A stretch of 13,443 nt of DNA, taken from NCBI GenBank assembly GCA_946618395.1, contig CAMOLD010000028.1, positions 1 through 13,443 on the forward strand, given 5' to 3'. How positions within the stretch are numbered: position 1 is the stretch's first letter; the number at the start of each line of letters is the position of its first letter. The position numbers were made by a program, and so were the translations under genes. Origin of the DNA: an uncultured Clostridia bacterium (lineage in GTDB: Bacteria > Bacillota > Clostridia > Oscillospirales > CAG-272). Positions 12,074 through 13,443 of the stretch are shown here, piece by piece. The notes under the pieces were generated by a model that was given only the letters and a program-made list of their open reading frames with translations, was not told the origin of the DNA and ran no database searches.

Positions 12074-13443
12074 CAATCCTGCGCAAGGCCTTCGGAGCGG
12101 ATGACCGCAACGATTTCGTCAACGATTTTTTCGCAGATGACTTCGGTGTCTGCTTCCGCCATTACGCGGATCACGGGCTCGGTTCCGCTTTCACGCAACA
12201 GGACGCGGCCGGTGCCGTTCAGCTGCTCGGAAGCCTCTTTGACGGCGGCTTGCACGGCGGCGTTGTTCCGCACGGCGGCTTTATTGCCCACGCGGACGTT
12301 TTTGAGCACCTGCGGCAGCATTTTGACCGGCGCGGCAAGCTTGGAAAGGGGAAGTTTGGAGGCGATGACCGCTTCCATGACCTTGATTGCCGTTAAAATT
12401 CCGTCACCTGTGGTGGCATATTTGCTCATGATGATATGCCCGGACTGTTCGCCGCCCAGACAATTTCCGGTTGCCGCCATGTTTTCCCAAACGTAGCGGT
12501 CGCCAACGGTGGTTTGCACATAGTCGATCCCGGCGGCGGAAAGAGCGCGGTAAAGCCCCATATTGGACATGATGGTGGTAACAACAGTGTTGTTTACCAG
12601 TTTGCCGTTCTCTTTCATGCGCGTTGCCAATACGTAAAGGATATGGTCGCCGTTGACCACGTTGCCTTTCTCATCCACGGCAATGCAACGGTCGGCGTCA
12701 CCGTCAAAGGCAAAGCCAATGTCCAGGTTGTTTTCCTGGACATGGCGGCAGAGCGCGCCGATATGCGTGGAGCCGGCGTTCCGGTTGATGTTGAAACCGT
12801 CCGGCGCGGCATTGATGAGCGAAACCTTTGCGCCAAGCGCTTCAAATACGCTTTTGGCAATCATCCAGGCGCTTCCGTTTGCGCAGTCCAAGCCCACGCG
12901 AAAGGGTTTGAACGAAAAACGGGAAAGAGAAATGAGATAGCCGATATAGCGGTTGCGCCCGGCGGCGTAGTCCACAATTTCGCCCAGATTTTCGCCGGTG
13001 GCAAAGGGAAGGTCGGGCGTTGTTACGCCGAGCGCCGAAAGATTGCCGTCCAGATAGAGCTCAATTTGCTCAATGGTGGCGTCGTCCATTTTTTCACCGC
13101 GGTGATTGACCAGCTTGATGCCGTTATCCGAGAAAGGATTATGGCTTGCCGAGATCATAATACCAAAATCAAAGTCATCGTTTGCCGTGGCAAAGGAAAC
13201 GCTGGGGGTGGTGGTCACATGGAGCATATAAGCGTCCGCGCCCGAAGCGGTCAGACCGGCAACGATGGAATACTCAAACATGTAGCTGGAGCGGCGGGTA
13301 TCCTTGCCGATGACGGCGCGGACACGATGCCCGTTTTTGCCATAATACCAACCCAGAAATCTGCCAATTTTATAGGCGTGTTCGCTGGTCAGGGTAACGC
13401 CGGCTTCGCCGCGAAATCCGTCTGTTCCGAAATATTTTCCCAT
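12073..13443 (-). CDS. glmM: Phosphoglucosamine mutase GlmM
   Basis: A 456-residue alpha-D-phosphohexomutase that converts glucosamine-6-phosphate to glucosamine-1-phosphate. It begins exactly at the window edge with the canonical GlmM N-terminus MGKYFGTDGFRGEAG, so it appears complete. ISASHNP (97-103) holds the phosphorylated serine (Ser100), DGDADR (247-252) is the magnesium loop, GEQSGH (331-336) the sugar-binding loop, and RESGTEPVIRVM (417-428) the phosphate-binding loop. Neighbours glmS and the beta-helix acetyltransferase supply the preceding and following steps. Its promoter and ribosome site lie beyond 13443 and cannot be seen. Distinguished from phosphomannomutase by its N-terminus and the GEQSGH motif. 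Confidence 0.96.
   Translation of the reverse strand: MGKYFGTDGFRGEAGVTLTSEHAYKIGRFLGWYYGKNGHRVRAVIGKDTRRSSYMFEYSIVAGLTASGADAYMLHVTTTPSVSFATANDDFDFGIMISASHNPFSDNGIKLVNHRGEKMDDATIEQIELYLDGNLSALGVTTPDLPFATGENLGEIVDYAAGRNRYIGYLISLSRFSFKPFRVGLDCANGSAWMIAKSVFEALGAKVSLINAAPDGFNINRNAGSTHIGALCRHVQENNLDIGFAFDGDADRCIAVDEKGNVVNGDHILYVLATRMKENGKLVNNTVVTTIMSNMGLYRALSAAGIDYVQTTVGDRYVWENMAATGNCLGGEQSGHIIMSKYATTGDGILTAIKVMEAVIASKLPLSKLAAPVKMLPQVLKNVRVGNKAAVRNNAAVQAAVKEASEQLNGTGRVLLRESGTEPVIRVMAEADTEVICEKIVDEIVAVIRSEGLAQD

Overview
The window looks like a chromosomal housekeeping segment from an endospore-forming member of the Firmicutes, probably class Clostridia. The evidence is ylbJ (spoVV), yqfC and yqfD, all endospore genes, beside the Firmicutes-type phoH-ybeY-era-recO cluster. 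It also has mutS2, nrnA, canonical AGGAGG-type ribosome binding sites and candidate sigma-E and sigma-A promoters. Base composition is moderate (around half GC by eye) and even. I see no phage, transposon, tRNA, rRNA or CRISPR sequence. Taxonomy below class level is a guess.

Layout. (1) Positions 1-683, minus strand: the N-terminal half of the sporulation membrane protein YlbJ/SpoVV, cut by the window edge. (2) Positions 684-779: a short divergent region with two candidate sigma-E promoters that face each other, one for ylbJ and one for yqfC. (3) Positions 780-7956, plus strand: a tight run yqfC-yqfD-phoH-ybeY-era-recO-mutS2, with gaps of at most 38 nt and two ATGA-type stop/start junctions. 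It joins two sporulation genes to RNA/ribosome maturation genes (phoH, ybeY, era) and DNA recombination/repair genes (recO, mutS2). A near-consensus extended -10 element inside yqfD could supply vegetative transcription of the housekeeping part. (4) Positions 7957-8437: secG as a single-gene unit with its own sigma-A promoter behind phased A-tracts, ended by a strong bidirectional terminator. (5) Positions 8441-9421, minus strand: nrnA, converging on secG. Its candidate promoter is interleaved with the perfect 15-bp hairpin that terminates the operon upstream of it. (6) Positions 9517-13443, minus strand: an amino-sugar operon glmM, a stand-alone left-handed beta-helix acetyltransferase, then glmS.

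How the genes work together. GlmS makes glucosamine-6-phosphate from fructose-6-phosphate and glutamine, and GlmM isomerises it to glucosamine-1-phosphate. The beta-helix protein keeps the Lys/His/Tyr pattern of the GlmU acetyltransferase domain but has no uridylyltransferase domain, so it could acetylate glucosamine-1-phosphate on the way to UDP-GlcNAc for peptidoglycan. PhoH, YbeY and Era are linked to rRNA processing and 30S maturation, NrnA degrades nanoRNAs and pAp, and YqfC, YqfD and YlbJ act in the mother-cell programme of sporulation.

All genes inside the window look intact, with no frameshift or gene decay. I found no clear new biological system. The best leads are regulatory architecture (face-to-face sigma-E promoters; a promoter overlapping a terminator) and the split GlmU-like enzyme in the glm operon.
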